Source: a bacterium
GTDB taxonomy: Bacteria > Margulisbacteria > Marinamargulisbacteria > UBA817 > JAQBTH01
Reading direction: 5' to 3'
Assembly: GCA_027623425.1 (NCBI GenBank)
Contig: JAQBTH010000006.1
Span: forward strand, 1-45,787
Length of the DNA: 45,787 bases
In this document: positions 25,819 through 34,556 of the stretch, piece by piece
Layout of the letters: every line of letters starts with the position of its first letter
Position numbering within the stretch: the first letter of the stretch is position 1
Program-made: the position numbers and the translations under genes
Notes under the pieces: model-generated
The model's database searches: none
What the model saw: the letters and a program-made list of their open reading frames with translations, nothing else
Told to the model about the DNA's origin: nothing

Positions 25819-26250
25819 ATGAACGTCGTCATTATTAACGGACCCAACTTAAATTTACTCGGCCAACGTGAAGTGGATGTGTATGGGCAATATACGCTGC
25901 AAGACATTAACAATGCTGCCACGCAGTTTGCCAAGCAACTCAATATTAACGTCACCGTATTCCAGTCAAACCACGAAGGTGAGATTATTACGCGTATCCA
26001 AAAAGCGGGGCAAGACGGCCACTCTATCATCATTAATCCTGGCGCGTACACCCACACCAGCATTGCCATTCGAGATGCATTGGCAAGTGTTAGAGTCGCT
26101 AAAATAGAAGTGCATTTAAGCAACGTTCATAAGCGTGAAGAGTTTCGCCACCGTTCCTTAACAGCCGCCGTTTGCGACGGGCAAATTCTAGGTTTCGGGC
26201 CACAAGGCTATATTCTTGCCTTATACCAGCTATCCTTACGTGCTCACTAA
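25819..26250 (+). CDS. aroQ: 3-dehydroquinate dehydratase, type II
   Basis: 143 aa, the usual dodecameric type II size. Dehydrates 3-dehydroquinate to 3-dehydroshikimate. Visible: INGPNLNLLGQRE at the N-terminus, QSNHEGEII, INPGAYTHTSIAIRDAL, VEVHLSN-like EVHLSNVHKREEFRH with the catalytic His region, and GFGPQGYILAL. The catalytic Tyr is expected in the loop near DVYGQYT. The 3' end overlaps the DUF89 gene by up to 35 nt. Confidence 0.97.
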   Translation: MNVVIINGPNLNLLGQREVDVYGQYTLQDINNAATQFAKQLNINVTVFQSNHEGEIITRIQKAGQDGHSIIINPGAYTHTSIAIRDALASVRVAKIEVHLSNVHKREEFRHRSLTAAVCDGQILGFGPQGYILALYQLSLRAH

Positions 26251-27559
26251 CGAGCAACTTCACGCCACCGTTTCACCACTGTTCGACACATTCCTCAAAC
26301 GGTTAAGACGTCGTCTGTCTGGCAATGTGGATTTATCCTGGTTTGTCGCCCCTGATTCACAAACTCCCTACAAACCAGACTACTTTGAATTGGGCCAATA
26401 CGGTCAAGCGCGCATGCAGGCCGCTGGCAATTCATTCCTATCAAAGAGTTCCTATTCACTATGGCGTCGACTGGCCTGGCCACGCATTTTCGATACCACC
26501 TATGAGGTCATGCGCAGAGGGTATTACGCGCCTTTTCTATGTGCATACCAAGCCGCTCACCCCACCCTTTCAGAGGATGCCTGCCGCACGACCGCCGATA
26601 AATTATTTTGGCAACTAAAACGGGTGTTACTGCACTATTTTTATGAAGCACCGCCATTTATGCATCGCGCCACATTCACTGAATTATTCTTAATCATTAA
26701 CGAATCATTACTGGCCATTTTCACCAAAATAGGCCTCAACAATGACGTGCATCGACCTGAAAAATATCGCCATCATGAGGAATTTTTATTTATTTACAAC
26801 ACCATACGAGAGGAATTATTTTCCCATCATTACTGCCATGATCTACTTGCCTTTCTTGCTGCTCGCGCCAATTGGATGGATATATTGGAAGACTCCATGA
26901 ATAGTTTTAAACACGGATTTCGAGACGAAATAAATGGCCTTCTTGATCATAGCGAAGATCTGTTTCACCAACATCAATTCAACCCTAATTTTCACCAACT
27001 TCACTTTAGAGAGTGGACAACAGGTACAAAGAAATCCATTTTATATGAACTGGACAATAGTGGTGAGGTGTATTTTGATTTACTGCTAATAGAATGGTTA
27101 TTGAAAGAAGGCCATTCAATTACTGTTGTGGCGAAGCGATCTCCAGCCCTAAACGATATTATGGTAACCGATCTAAATCATATTTTGTCGTACCGGGAAA
27201 TGGCCCATTTTAAACCTCATATTGCATCTGGTGCATTTACGATTATTGATAATGGCTGTGATGGCGTTGGCAAACAACCTCACCATATTCACAAGGCGTA
27301 TAAAACCCACTATAAAGCAGCTGATTTACATATAATAAAAGGGCAAGGTCAATTTCATGCCATGCCACTTGGCACTCGGAAACTGGGACGTTTTAGTCCT
27401 GTTGAATACCGTACCCCTGTCTTATATATGATGGGAGTAAAGGCCCCTATAATATGGGATTGCTTGAGACAGGCCTTCTCGACATCTCATTGCCCTCCAC
27501 TACAATCTCTATTTTGTTATTTTTATAACCCAAAAGACCCACGCACATTTCCAAAGTAG
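26216..27559 (+). CDS. DUF89/ARMT1-like putative metal-dependent phosphatase
   Basis: 447 aa if started at TTG 26216 (AAGG 8 nt upstream); a GTG at 26240 is an equally possible start. The C-terminal half carries DUF89 motifs: YELDNSGEVYFDLLLIEWLL with the metal-binding Asp-Asn, KRSPALNDIMVTDL, IIDNGCDGVG, and LHIIKGQGQFHAM. The family includes metal-dependent damage-control phosphatases acting on sugar phosphates and related metabolites. The N-terminal half is helical, as in that family. It overlaps aroQ, so it is probably the last gene of the shikimate unit. Its substrate is unknown; a link to shikimate intermediates is only suggested by position. Confidence 0.8.
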   Translation: MPYTSYPYVLTNEQLHATVSPLFDTFLKRLRRRLSGNVDLSWFVAPDSQTPYKPDYFELGQYGQARMQAAGNSFLSKSSYSLWRRLAWPRIFDTTYEVMRRGYYAPFLCAYQAAHPTLSEDACRTTADKLFWQLKRVLLHYFYEAPPFMHRATFTELFLIINESLLAIFTKIGLNNDVHRPEKYRHHEEFLFIYNTIREELFSHHYCHDLLAFLAARANWMDILEDSMNSFKHGFRDEINGLLDHSEDLFHQHQFNPNFHQLHFREWTTGTKKSILYELDNSGEVYFDLLLIEWLLKEGHSITVVAKRSPALNDIMVTDLNHILSYREMAHFKPHIASGAFTIIDNGCDGVGKQPHHIHKAYKTHYKAADLHIIKGQGQFHAMPLGTRKLGRFSPVEYRTPVLYMMGVKAPIIWDCLRQAFSTSHCPPLQSLFCYFYNPKDPRTFPK

Positions 27560-27584
27560 AATCGCCTGGGTCTTTTAGTTTTTT
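27532..27584 (+). terminator. Probable intrinsic terminator after the DUF89 gene
   Basis: AAAAGACCCA (27532-27541) pairs with TGGGTCTTTT (27567-27576) around a 25-nt loop, followed by AGTTTTTT. The left arm lies inside the last codons of the DUF89 gene. Confidence 0.7.
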
Positions 27585-27605
27585 AATGAATAGTAGTCGT
27601 CTGTT

Positions 27606-27740
27606 TTAATTTAGACAAAAATCATACTGCACGTATACTTTACCGAAGTCCATCACATACTGCACACGCTCAACTCGACTGGATTTTCCGGCCTGTGATA
27701 CGCCATTCTCAAACATCTTTCTCACGTTTTTATCTTCCAT
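27606..27740 (-). CDS. Short ORF of 44 aa, unknown
   Basis: On the minus strand, an ATG at 27740 opens a 44-codon frame ending at TAA 27606. The predicted peptide starts MEDKNVRKMFENGV and ends VYVQYDFCLN; it is charged, not hydrophobic, and has no recognised family. A run of seven G on the minus strand (27748-27754) lies 7 nt upstream, similar to the G-rich sites before the subunit gene at 8213 and the lipoprotein gene at 11866. It faces away from pyrH in an otherwise empty 300-nt gap. The G-run and sensible spacing argue for a real gene, but chance cannot be excluded without conservation data. I see nothing else gene-like in 27585-27843. Confidence 0.4.
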   Translation of the reverse strand: MEDKNVRKMFENGVSQAGKSSRVERVQYVMDFGKVYVQYDFCLN

Positions 27741-27843
27741 TAGGTGTCCCCCCCGTTCTACGTTAAATTTTCCCTTTTTTAAAGACTTAAAAACATTAAT
27801 TTTCTGTGTTTCTTTTATTTTGACCGTCGCATGTACTTAGCCG

Positions 27844-27872
27844 TTGCGATAACGGCACTCCCTTGCTAGAAT
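27844..27872 (+). promoter_or_regulatory. pyrH promoter
   Basis: TTGCGA, 17-nt spacer, TGC-TAGAAT, ending 12 nt before the ATG at 27885. The expected start of transcription is about 6 nt before the ATG, downstream of GGGGT (27874-27878), so that G-rich patch is probably not a working ribosome site. Confidence 0.65.
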
Positions 27873-27884
27873 TGGGGTAGCCTC

Positions 27885-28625
27885 ATGACAAAGTTAAAAT
27901 ACAAACGTATCCTATTAAAATTAAGCGGCGAAGCCTTCAAGGGCGATCGTGAATACGGTATTGACCCGCAATTCCTTGTTTTCATTGCAAATGAATTAAA
28001 AAACGGGATTAAAGATGGTGTTCAAATTGGGATAGTTATCGGTGGTGGTAATATATTCCGCGGTATTTCAGCAGCTGCAAACGGAATGGATCGCGTTACA
28101 GCGGATTACAGTGGGATGTTGGCCACAATTATGAATGCACTTGCGTTGCAGGACGCTTTAGAAAAGGTTGGCGTTAGTTGCCGCGTTCAAACTGCAATCG
28201 AAATGAAAGAAATTGCGGAACCCTACATACTACAACGTGCTTTAAGCCACTTTGAAAAGGGGCATGTGGTTATTTTTGCAGGTGGCACTGGAAACCCCTA
28301 TTTTACAACAGACACAACAGCTGCGTTACGCGCTGCTGAAATTCACGCCGATGCCATTTTTAAAGCCACTAAAGTGGACGGTGTATATGACTCTGACCCG
28401 AATAAGAATCCTAATGCAAAACGTTATACGGAATTAGAGTACTTAGATGTACTAACAGACCGTTTACAAGTGATGGATAGCACAGCAATCTCGTTATCAA
28501 TGGATAATAATATCCCGATTGTTGTATTTGATTTAAATGTGCCTGGCAATATTAAACGTATTATAGATGGTGAACGCATAGGCACCACCATTGGGTCGCG
28601 CCCAGAAGTCGCGCACGCCGAATAA
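27885..28625 (+). CDS. pyrH: Uridylate kinase (UMP kinase)
   Basis: 246 aa. Hexameric bacterial UMP kinase of the amino-acid-kinase fold, making UDP. Visible: [70 protein letters not shown], and [23 protein letters not shown]. Heads the pyrH-frr-uppS-cdsA-dxr block; in many bacteria rpsB and tsf precede it but here they do not. Confidence 0.97.
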   Translation: MTKLKYKRILLKLSGEAFKGDREYGIDPQFLVFIANELKNGIKDGVQIGIVIGGGNIFRGISAAANGMDRVTADYSGMLATIMNALALQDALEKVGVSCRVQTAIEMKEIAEPYILQRALSHFEKGHVVIFAGGTGNPYFTTDTTAALRAAEIHADAIFKATKVDGVYDSDPNKNPNAKRYTELEYLDVLTDRLQVMDSTAISLSMDNNIPIVVFDLNVPGNIKRIIDGERIGTTIGSRPEVAHAE

Positions 28626-28635
28626 GGAGCAAAAA

Positions 28636-29166
28636 ATGAGCGAATTTAAAGAACGTCTTGAACGCAGTATTGAAAACCTGAAATCAAAGTTAGGTGGTAT
28701 ACGAACGGGCCGTGCAAACCCAGATTTATTAACCCATATCAACGTGGATTATTATGGCAGTTCCGTTCCACTGAAACAATTGGCTAATATTAGTGTTATT
28801 GAAGGTAATACATTTGTATTAAACATGTATGATGCTGGCGCCACTTCTAGCGTTGAAAAAGCCATTTTAAAATCAGATTTGGGTCTGAACCCATCTGCAG
28901 AAGCATCTGTTATTCGTATGCGATTACCCGACTTAACGGAACAACGCCGAAAAGATTTAGTGAAAGTCGTTAAAAACCAATCTGAAGAAGGTAAGGTTGC
29001 GCTTCGCAATATCAGACGGGATATTCTTGATGAGCTAAAAAAAAGCGAGTTAAGCGAAGATGAACTAAAACGTGAGCAAGAAACATTACAGAAACAAATT
29101 GAAAGTTATGTGACTCAAATCGATCACTTGGCACAGGAAAAAGAAAAAGAGATTATGACCATATAG
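28636..29166 (+). CDS. frr: Ribosome recycling factor
   Basis: 176 aa from the ATG at 28636, chosen because AAGGAG lies just upstream (10 nt after the pyrH stop); a longer reading from 28591 overlaps pyrH and adds a non-homologous tail. Visible: IRTGRANPDLL, VDYYGSSVPLKQLANI, MRLPDLTEQRRKDLVK, VALRNIRRDI, and a long C-terminal helix. It splits post-termination ribosomes together with EF-G. Confidence 0.96.
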   Translation: MSEFKERLERSIENLKSKLGGIRTGRANPDLLTHINVDYYGSSVPLKQLANISVIEGNTFVLNMYDAGATSSVEKAILKSDLGLNPSAEASVIRMRLPDLTEQRRKDLVKVVKNQSEEGKVALRNIRRDILDELKKSELSEDELKREQETLQKQIESYVTQIDHLAQEKEKEIMTI

Positions 29167-29179
29167 GTCATGTGTGCTT

Positions 29180-29920
29180 ATGGCTAAAACAACGAAAGAG
29201 ATTGCACAGGAACATGGGTTAGACCCTGAGAATATTCCACAGCACATCGCCATCATTATGGATGGTAATGGACGCTGGGCTAAAAAACGGTTTTTGCCTC
29301 GAAATGCGGGCCATAAAGCAGGTCGAACAGCGTTAAAGCGTACCTTAATAAACTGTGCCCATTTGGGTATTTCACATCTATCTGTCTACGCATTTTCTAC
29401 TGAGAACTGGACGCGGCCTGAAGAAGAGGTTGGCTTTTTAATGAAGTTTCTACAAGTGGCCATAGAAGAAGAAATTGACGAGATGGTAAAAGAAAATATA
29501 CGCGTTCGCATATTAGGCTCAAGAGTGGAGCTTCCTGAAGTGCTTCAATCTAAAATACAACGGGTGGAAGAACTAACCGAACACAATACGGCCCTACAAC
29601 TAAACGTTATGCTAAATTACGGATCCCGCCGGGAAATCATTGAAGGTATAAATGCACATATGGCAGCGAATCCAGGCCAACCGATCAGTGAAGAGACATT
29701 GTCTAACACATTATATACGGCGGGCATTCCTGACCCAGAAATACTAGTGCGTACTAGTGGTGAGATGCGCATTAGTAATTATTTGCTATGGCAAATTGCT
29801 TATAGTGAATTGTTTTTTACTGAAACGCTGTGGCCTGATTTCAACATGAAGGATTTAGTCGCAATTTTGAAGAGCTACCAAAACCGAGAACGCCGTTTTG
29901 GAGGATTAATAAGCGCATGA
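29180..29920 (+). CDS. uppS: Isoprenyl (undecaprenyl) diphosphate synthase
   Basis: 246 aa from ATG 29180 (a GTG two codons earlier is in frame). Cis-prenyltransferase making the C55 carrier for peptidoglycan and surface glycans. Visible: IAIIMDGNGRWAKKR with the catalytic Asp, GHKAGRTAL, YAFSTENWTRP, LNYGSRREI, and PEILVRTSGEMRISNYLLWQ...ELFFTETLWPDF. The family pattern RTSGExRLSNFLLWQ is intact. The stop overlaps the cdsA start as ATGA. Confidence 0.97.
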   Translation: MAKTTKEIAQEHGLDPENIPQHIAIIMDGNGRWAKKRFLPRNAGHKAGRTALKRTLINCAHLGISHLSVYAFSTENWTRPEEEVGFLMKFLQVAIEEEIDEMVKENIRVRILGSRVELPEVLQSKIQRVEELTEHNTALQLNVMLNYGSRREIIEGINAHMAANPGQPISEETLSNTLYTAGIPDPEILVRTSGEMRISNYLLWQIAYSELFFTETLWPDFNMKDLVAILKSYQNRERRFGGLISA

Positions 29921-30702
29921 TCGCCCGTATTTTGAGTTCCGTGGCAATGATTGCAGCTGCTTTATTCTTGCTTTTTAAAGGTGGGTCTTTTTTGCTCACC
30001 TCGTTCGCTGTATTCGGAGCCATTATGTCGTGGGAAATAGTACGCGCAAAGAGTCAGTCTCGCAGCCTACAAGTCGCAGCAATACTTGTCACAATCGGAC
30101 TGCTCTATGCCCTTTCACACTTCTGGACGCTTCGGTTTTGGTACTCTCCAATCGTCATCACTCTCATTATACTTTTATACGCCGCCATGGTGTTTGAATT
30201 GGGACGAAAATATATTTTGTTGCCCGATAATCCCATGCTTCTTTTAATTCGCAGCGTGGTTATTCCAGTGGTCGGGCTCAGTTTTGTTTTTATTATCCGA
30301 GAAAGTTACGGCGTCTGGTTTGCCTTGTTATTCTTTTGCGCGATTTGGGGCAGTGATATTGCGGCACTTTTAGGTGGTAAAACCTTTGGAAAAACACGAT
30401 TGACCGACATTTCACCCAATAAAACCATAGAAGGCAGCATATTTGGGATCGTTGGGTCTTTGGTTTTAACAGCAAGCCTTGCTGCTGGGGTTGGCATCAG
30501 CGTTAAACTTGCGTTGATTACGGGCATTGGCGTCAGTGTATTGGCTCAAATTGGGGATTTACATGAATCTCTATACAAACGTCGTTGTGGCATTAAAGAT
30601 TCATCAGCGATTATTCCTGGGCATGGTGGTGTCTATGACCGATTAGATAGCACTGTGTTTTCTGCCCCTGCGTATTTTTATGTACTAGGACTTCTGGCCT
30701 AA
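29917..30702 (+). CDS. cdsA: Phosphatidate cytidylyltransferase (CDP-diglyceride synthase)
   Basis: 261 aa integral membrane protein with about seven or eight hydrophobic helices. Makes CDP-diacylglycerol from phosphatidate and CTP. The family signature is near the C-terminus: GDLHESLYKRRCGIKDSS and IPGHGGVYDRLDS, preceded by SDIAALLGGKTFGKTRL and SPNKTIEG. It overlaps uppS by 4 nt and dxr by 1 nt (TAATG), so is tightly coupled. PlsY and GpsA at 37-38.7 kb supply the same pathway upstream. Confidence 0.95.
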   Translation: MIARILSSVAMIAAALFLLFKGGSFLLTSFAVFGAIMSWEIVRAKSQSRSLQVAAILVTIGLLYALSHFWTLRFWYSPIVITLIILLYAAMVFELGRKYILLPDNPMLLLIRSVVIPVVGLSFVFIIRESYGVWFALLFFCAIWGSDIAALLGGKTFGKTRLTDISPNKTIEGSIFGIVGSLVLTASLAAGVGISVKLALITGIGVSVLAQIGDLHESLYKRRCGIKDSSAIIPGHGGVYDRLDSTVFSAPAYFYVLGLLA

Positions 30703-31838
30703 TGCGCAAAGCCATCACGATCCTAGGCTCTACGGGTTCTATTGGAACGCAGGCGTTAGACGTGATACGCGAGAACCGTGATCGCTTTCGTGTTGTAGGT
30801 TTATCTTGCGGGCAAAACATTGCGTTGTTACGGGAACAGATACGGGAGTTTTCACCTGAGATTGTGGGGGTATCTGAGGAGACAGATGCGAAAGACCTAC
30901 GTTTGGAATTTCCAAAATTAGAGGTGGTCAGCGGGGCAAATGGATTAAATGAATTGGCGATACGGCGCACCGACATGGTACTTGTGGCCATCGTGGGCAC
31001 GACGTCATTAATGCCCACTTATTTGGCTATTGATGCAGGCTATGATATCGGCCTGGCCTGCAAAGAAGTATTGGTTAGTGCTGGGGATATTATTATGGCA
31101 CATGCCACTAAAAAACAGGTTGCTATGTTACCAGTGGATTCTGAGCACGCCGCGTTAAAGCAATGCTTAAGCCTAGTAAATGGGGATATCTCACAAGTGG
31201 AACGGGTTACTATAACGGCATCTGGAGGGCCTTTTCGTGAGTGGGCGACTGCTGACTTATCAAACGTCACCCCAGAACTGGCATTAAAACACCCCAACTG
31301 GGACATGGGCGGAAAAATTACAATTGATTCTTCCACTATGATGAACAAAGGACTTGAAGTGATTGAAGCCCACTATCTATTTGATTTGGACTTTGATGAT
31401 ATTGATGCGGTCATTCACCCGCAAAGTATTATTCATGCCTTAGCAGAATTTAAAGATGGGAACGTGGTGTCACATATGGGGCTACCCGACATGCGCTACC
31501 CTATTCAATATGCAATGAGCTACCCCGAAAAATACCCCTCAAATTGGCCACGTATGCGGTTAACCGAATTGGGTGCGCTAACATTTGAACCCGTGGACTT
31601 TGGGAAGTTTAGACTGTTTAAGGTGGCGCTGGATGCGGGACGTGCCGGTGGGGTTGCGCCAGCCGTGATGAATGCGGCGAACGAAGTGGCTGTAGGGCGT
31701 TTTTTACGGCGTGAAATTGGCTACTTAGACATTATACGAGAGGTTGAAAATGCTCTAGAGAGGTTCTCTGATCGCAACGTCAGCAGCATACAAGATATAG
31801 TGGCATTAGACGCCGAGGTAAAGCGCTCAATTATTTAA
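30702..31838 (+). CDS. dxr: 1-deoxy-D-xylulose-5-phosphate reductoisomerase
   Basis: 378 aa. NADPH- and metal-dependent step of the MEP isoprenoid pathway, feeding UppS. Visible: ILGSTGSIGTQALDVI, ACKEVLVSAG, LPVDSEHAALKQ with metal-binding Asp/Glu, TASGGPFR, HPNWDMGGKITIDSSTMMNKGLE, and HPQSIIHALAEFKDG. The normal next gene in many genomes, rseP, is absent; dprA follows with its own promoter. Confidence 0.97.
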   Translation: MRKAITILGSTGSIGTQALDVIRENRDRFRVVGLSCGQNIALLREQIREFSPEIVGVSEETDAKDLRLEFPKLEVVSGANGLNELAIRRTDMVLVAIVGTTSLMPTYLAIDAGYDIGLACKEVLVSAGDIIMAHATKKQVAMLPVDSEHAALKQCLSLVNGDISQVERVTITASGGPFREWATADLSNVTPELALKHPNWDMGGKITIDSSTMMNKGLEVIEAHYLFDLDFDDIDAVIHPQSIIHALAEFKDGNVVSHMGLPDMRYPIQYAMSYPEKYPSNWPRMRLTELGALTFEPVDFGKFRLFKVALDAGRAGGVAPAVMNAANEVAVGRFLRREIGYLDIIREVENALERFSDRNVSSIQDIVALDAEVKRSII

Positions 31839-31867
31839 TTGACGCATCTATTTTCGCCGATTAGACT
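31839..31867 (+). promoter_or_regulatory. Leaderless dprA promoter
   Basis: TTGACG, 17-nt spacer, TAGACT, ending 6 nt before the ATG at 31874. The best -35/-10 pair in the window, and no ribosome site. Confidence 0.7.
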
Positions 31868-31873
31868 TATGGA

Positions 31874-32959
31874 ATGGATAATGGGGGACTAAATCGCAGT
31901 CAGCAAGACTTGCATATACTGATACATGCTGTGTTATACGATAAACCGAAATGGCAAGTTGACGCACTTAAGTATTTTAACGATGCGGATGCGTTCAGAA
32001 AACACTTTGATGACTTTTTAGCGTACCAACATTGCAAACCCGATGTTATCGCCACATTAAAATCGCGATTAAATCGTATTCTTGAACAAGTGACTCCGCA
32101 TGAGTCCTATGGCATTATGTATCGCGGTGACGTGAATTATCCCGCCCTATTAAATGAAATTGCTGACCCACCATTACTCCTTTATTATCGTGGCGATATC
32201 ACCCATCTTACCAAGCCTCAAATTGCCGTGGTGGGACCACGCACCCCTAGCCACTATGGGCAGCAGGTTACCACTCAATTTTGTGACACCCTTCGGGACC
32301 ATTACTGCATTGTATCGGGAATGGCATTTGGCGTAGATAAGCTGGCGCACGAATCGGCCATTAAAGGGGTGAATGGCACAATTGCCGTTTTGGGTAGCGC
32401 AGTGGATTGCCCATATCCGAAATCCAATGAGCGCTTGTATAACACACTATGTGAGTCCCACCTTGTGTTGTCAGAATACCCACCAGGAACGCCGCCCCTG
32501 CCCCACCATTTTCCGCAACGTAATCGCATTGTGGCGGGCTTAAGTGTGGGCGTACTTTTGCCAGAAGCGAAGCTTAAAAGTGGGTCAATGATCACGGCGC
32601 GTTTAGCGATGGAATTCAATCGTGAGGTGTGGTGCGTACCGGGCTCTGTTCTTGGCCCCCACGCAGCTGGTTGCCATTCCCTTATTCAAGATGGCGCGGC
32701 CCTTGTAACCAGCCCATCAGAGATTATGCCAAGCTCAACCGCACAGCAGACGACACGCATTGCAGCGCCTGAACTACCACTATGTCCGCAGGGCATTCCA
32801 AATGCACTATGGACTGTCATTAGCGCAGAACCCACACACATTTCAGAAATTTTAAGCGCATCAGGATTACCTATTCAAGACATACTTAGTGCACTCACTC
32901 TTCTAATCCTACAAAATAAAGTAACAGAATTTCCAGGCCAATACTTCGCTAAATCTTAA
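31874..32959 (+). CDS. dprA: DNA-processing protein DprA (Smf)
   Basis: 361 aa. Loads RecA on incoming single-stranded DNA during natural transformation. The Rossmann-like core is visible: AVVGPRTPSHYGQQVT, VSGMAFGVDKLAHESA, GTIAVLGSAVDCPYPKSN, SEYPPGTPPLPHHFPQRNRI, GSMITARLAMEFNREVWCVPG, and GCHSLIQDGAAL. The last 60 residues (ALWTVISAEPTHISEILSAS) resemble the DprA winged-helix domain. The N-terminal part is helical (SAM/HhH-like). Leaderless start. No other competence gene is in view. Confidence 0.95.
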   Translation: MDNGGLNRSQQDLHILIHAVLYDKPKWQVDALKYFNDADAFRKHFDDFLAYQHCKPDVIATLKSRLNRILEQVTPHESYGIMYRGDVNYPALLNEIADPPLLLYYRGDITHLTKPQIAVVGPRTPSHYGQQVTTQFCDTLRDHYCIVSGMAFGVDKLAHESAIKGVNGTIAVLGSAVDCPYPKSNERLYNTLCESHLVLSEYPPGTPPLPHHFPQRNRIVAGLSVGVLLPEAKLKSGSMITARLAMEFNREVWCVPGSVLGPHAAGCHSLIQDGAALVTSPSEIMPSSTAQQTTRIAAPELPLCPQGIPNALWTVISAEPTHISEILSASGLPIQDILSALTLLILQNKVTEFPGQYFAKS

Positions 32960-33003
32960 GCGCCTAATGTAAGTTGGGGATAACGCGAAATGGCATTTTT
33001 ATC

Positions 33004-33032
33004 TTGTCAGGGTTTAGTGCGATGGGTATTAT
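33004..33032 (+). promoter_or_regulatory. pgeF promoter with short leader
   Basis: TTGTCA, 17-nt spacer, TATTAT. Transcription should start near 33039, giving a leader of about 13 nt that includes GGAG (33041-33044), 7 nt before ATG 33052. Confidence 0.55.
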
Positions 33033-33051
33033 CGATATTAGGAGATTTGAT

Positions 33052-33678
33052 ATGATTCCTCACAATGGGTATTTTAAACAATTAATTGACTCGCCGCGCG
33101 TAGAGACATTTTTCAGCACGCGGCACGTTGGGCTAGATGCCGTTTTGGCAGACCAAAAGATACCCCCTAAAGACGTGGTGCATATGCACCAAGTACACGA
33201 GGCGAATGTGGCAATCGTCAGCTGTGCCCCGAGTGAACCCATACCCAATACGGACGCTGTGGTGACACATATACCTGGCGTAGTGCTCGCTGTAAAAACA
33301 GCTGATTGTTTACCACTATTAATTTTACACAACACCCAACCCATTATTGCGGCAATCCACGCAGGTCGAAAAAGCACTCAATCCAGCATTGTGTTAGCCA
33401 CCATAAAAACGATACAGAACACCTTTCATTGCGGTGATGATTTTACCTTTTGGTTTGGGCCTAGCATTTGCAAAGCATGCTACCAAATCGACCAAGAAAC
33501 AGATCTGCATTTTGATTTAATTGGCGAAAATGAATCGCAAATCGCTTCCGTCATAAACGCGCCCACCATAATCAAAAGTAATCGGTGCACTAAATGTGAA
33601 AATGATGTGTTTTTTTCGTACCGAGGTGGCGACCGTCTGTCTCGCCTTTACTCACTAATTCGGCTTAAACCTGAGTAG
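33052..33678 (+). CDS. pgeF: Laccase-domain purine nucleoside phosphorylase / YfiH family protein
   Basis: 208 aa from the ATG at 33052, selected for its GGAG site and because the reading from 32974 runs through the promoter. Visible: FFSTRHVG, VHMHQVHEANVA, TDAVVTHIPG, AVKTADCLPLLIL, AAIHAGRKST, GPSICKACYQI and FFSYRGGDR. His and Cys of HMHQVH, KTADC and IHAG are the expected zinc ligands. Family members act as adenosine/purine nucleoside phosphorylases, and E. coli YfiH edits peptidoglycan precursors. HAGRKS replaces the usual HAGWRG. Its end overlaps dapA by 14 nt, tail to tail. Confidence 0.88.
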   Translation: MIPHNGYFKQLIDSPRVETFFSTRHVGLDAVLADQKIPPKDVVHMHQVHEANVAIVSCAPSEPIPNTDAVVTHIPGVVLAVKTADCLPLLILHNTQPIIAAIHAGRKSTQSSIVLATIKTIQNTFHCGDDFTFWFGPSICKACYQIDQETDLHFDLIGENESQIASVINAPTIIKSNRCTKCENDVFFSYRGGDRLSRLYSLIRLKPE

Positions 33679-34552
33679 ACTCTAAATACGCGTCTAAAAC
33701 AGACTCAACAGCAGCATGCTGTTCGGGCGTCAGCCCCACTAAGGGAAGGCGCGGGCCACCCATTGAAAAGCCGAGTAAACGCAACGCGGCTTTTACCGGC
33801 ACTGGGTTTGATGTAATAAATAGGGCTTCAAACAGAGGGGCCATTTTCTGATGCAATGCACTTGCGGCCTCACTATTACCCTCTAAAAACAATTCGATCA
33901 TTCGCTTAATGTCTAAGCCTGCCACGTGGCTTGCCACAGACACCACACCATGCGCGCCCTTTTCCATAAACGGCAGTGTCAAACTATCGTCACCTGAATA
34001 AATACGAAATTCTGGTGGGGTTAACGCACGAATACGCTCTACCTGGGGCACAGATCCGGCTGCCTCTTTGATACCCACAATTTGTGGGTGCTCTGCTAAT
34101 ACAGCAACGGTTTCAGGCTCCATATTTACGCCTGTACGGCCTGGAATATTGTATAGCAAAATAGGGAGATTGGTATTATTGGCAATGGCATTAAAATGGG
34201 CAATTAATCCGGCCTGCGAGGGTTTGTTATAGTAAGGAACTACCTGCAACGATGCATCGACACCTATCTTTTCAGCTTCCTGGGTGCTGTCTATGGCCGT
34301 AGCCGTGCAGTTTGAGCCTGTACCTGCCATAATAGGTACTTTTCCTTTAAAACGCCCTACTATTTTGGCGTATAAATTAAACTCTTCATCGTGTGACAGC
34401 GTGGGTGACTCGCCAGTTGTGCCAGATAACAACAACGTGTCCGTTCCATTTTCTACCAAATAATCGGCAATCAAAATGGCCATTTCATAGTTTACTTCCC
34501 CTTGTTCATCAAAGGGGGTTACCATTGCGGTAATAACACGTCCAAAATCCAT
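33665..34552 (-). CDS. dapA: 4-hydroxy-tetrahydrodipicolinate synthase
   Basis: 295 aa, standard length. Condenses pyruvate and aspartate semialdehyde on the way to diaminopimelate and lysine. Visible: VITAMVTPFDEQGEVNY, LSGTTGESPTLSHDEE, PIMAGTGSN, VVPYYNKPSQAGL, LLYNIPGRTGVNM with the proton-relay Tyr, IVGIKEAAGS with the Schiff-base Lys, and YSGDDSLTLP. Last gene of the minus-strand run, but TGG-TATACT upstream suggests its own leaderless transcript. Confidence 0.97.
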   Translation of the reverse strand: MDFGRVITAMVTPFDEQGEVNYEMAILIADYLVENGTDTLLLSGTTGESPTLSHDEEFNLYAKIVGRFKGKVPIMAGTGSNCTATAIDSTQEAEKIGVDASLQVVPYYNKPSQAGLIAHFNAIANNTNLPILLYNIPGRTGVNMEPETVAVLAEHPQIVGIKEAAGSVPQVERIRALTPPEFRIYSGDDSLTLPFMEKGAHGVVSVASHVAGLDIKRMIELFLEGNSEAASALHQKMAPLFEALFITSNPVPVKAALRLLGFSMGGPRLPLVGLTPEQHAAVESVLDAYLESTQV

Positions 34553-34556
34553 AGCG

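Noticed and set aside
32974-33051. N-terminal extension of pgeF
   Set aside because: The extension runs through a TTGTCA-17-TATTAT promoter; ATG 33052 has GGAG at the right spacing.
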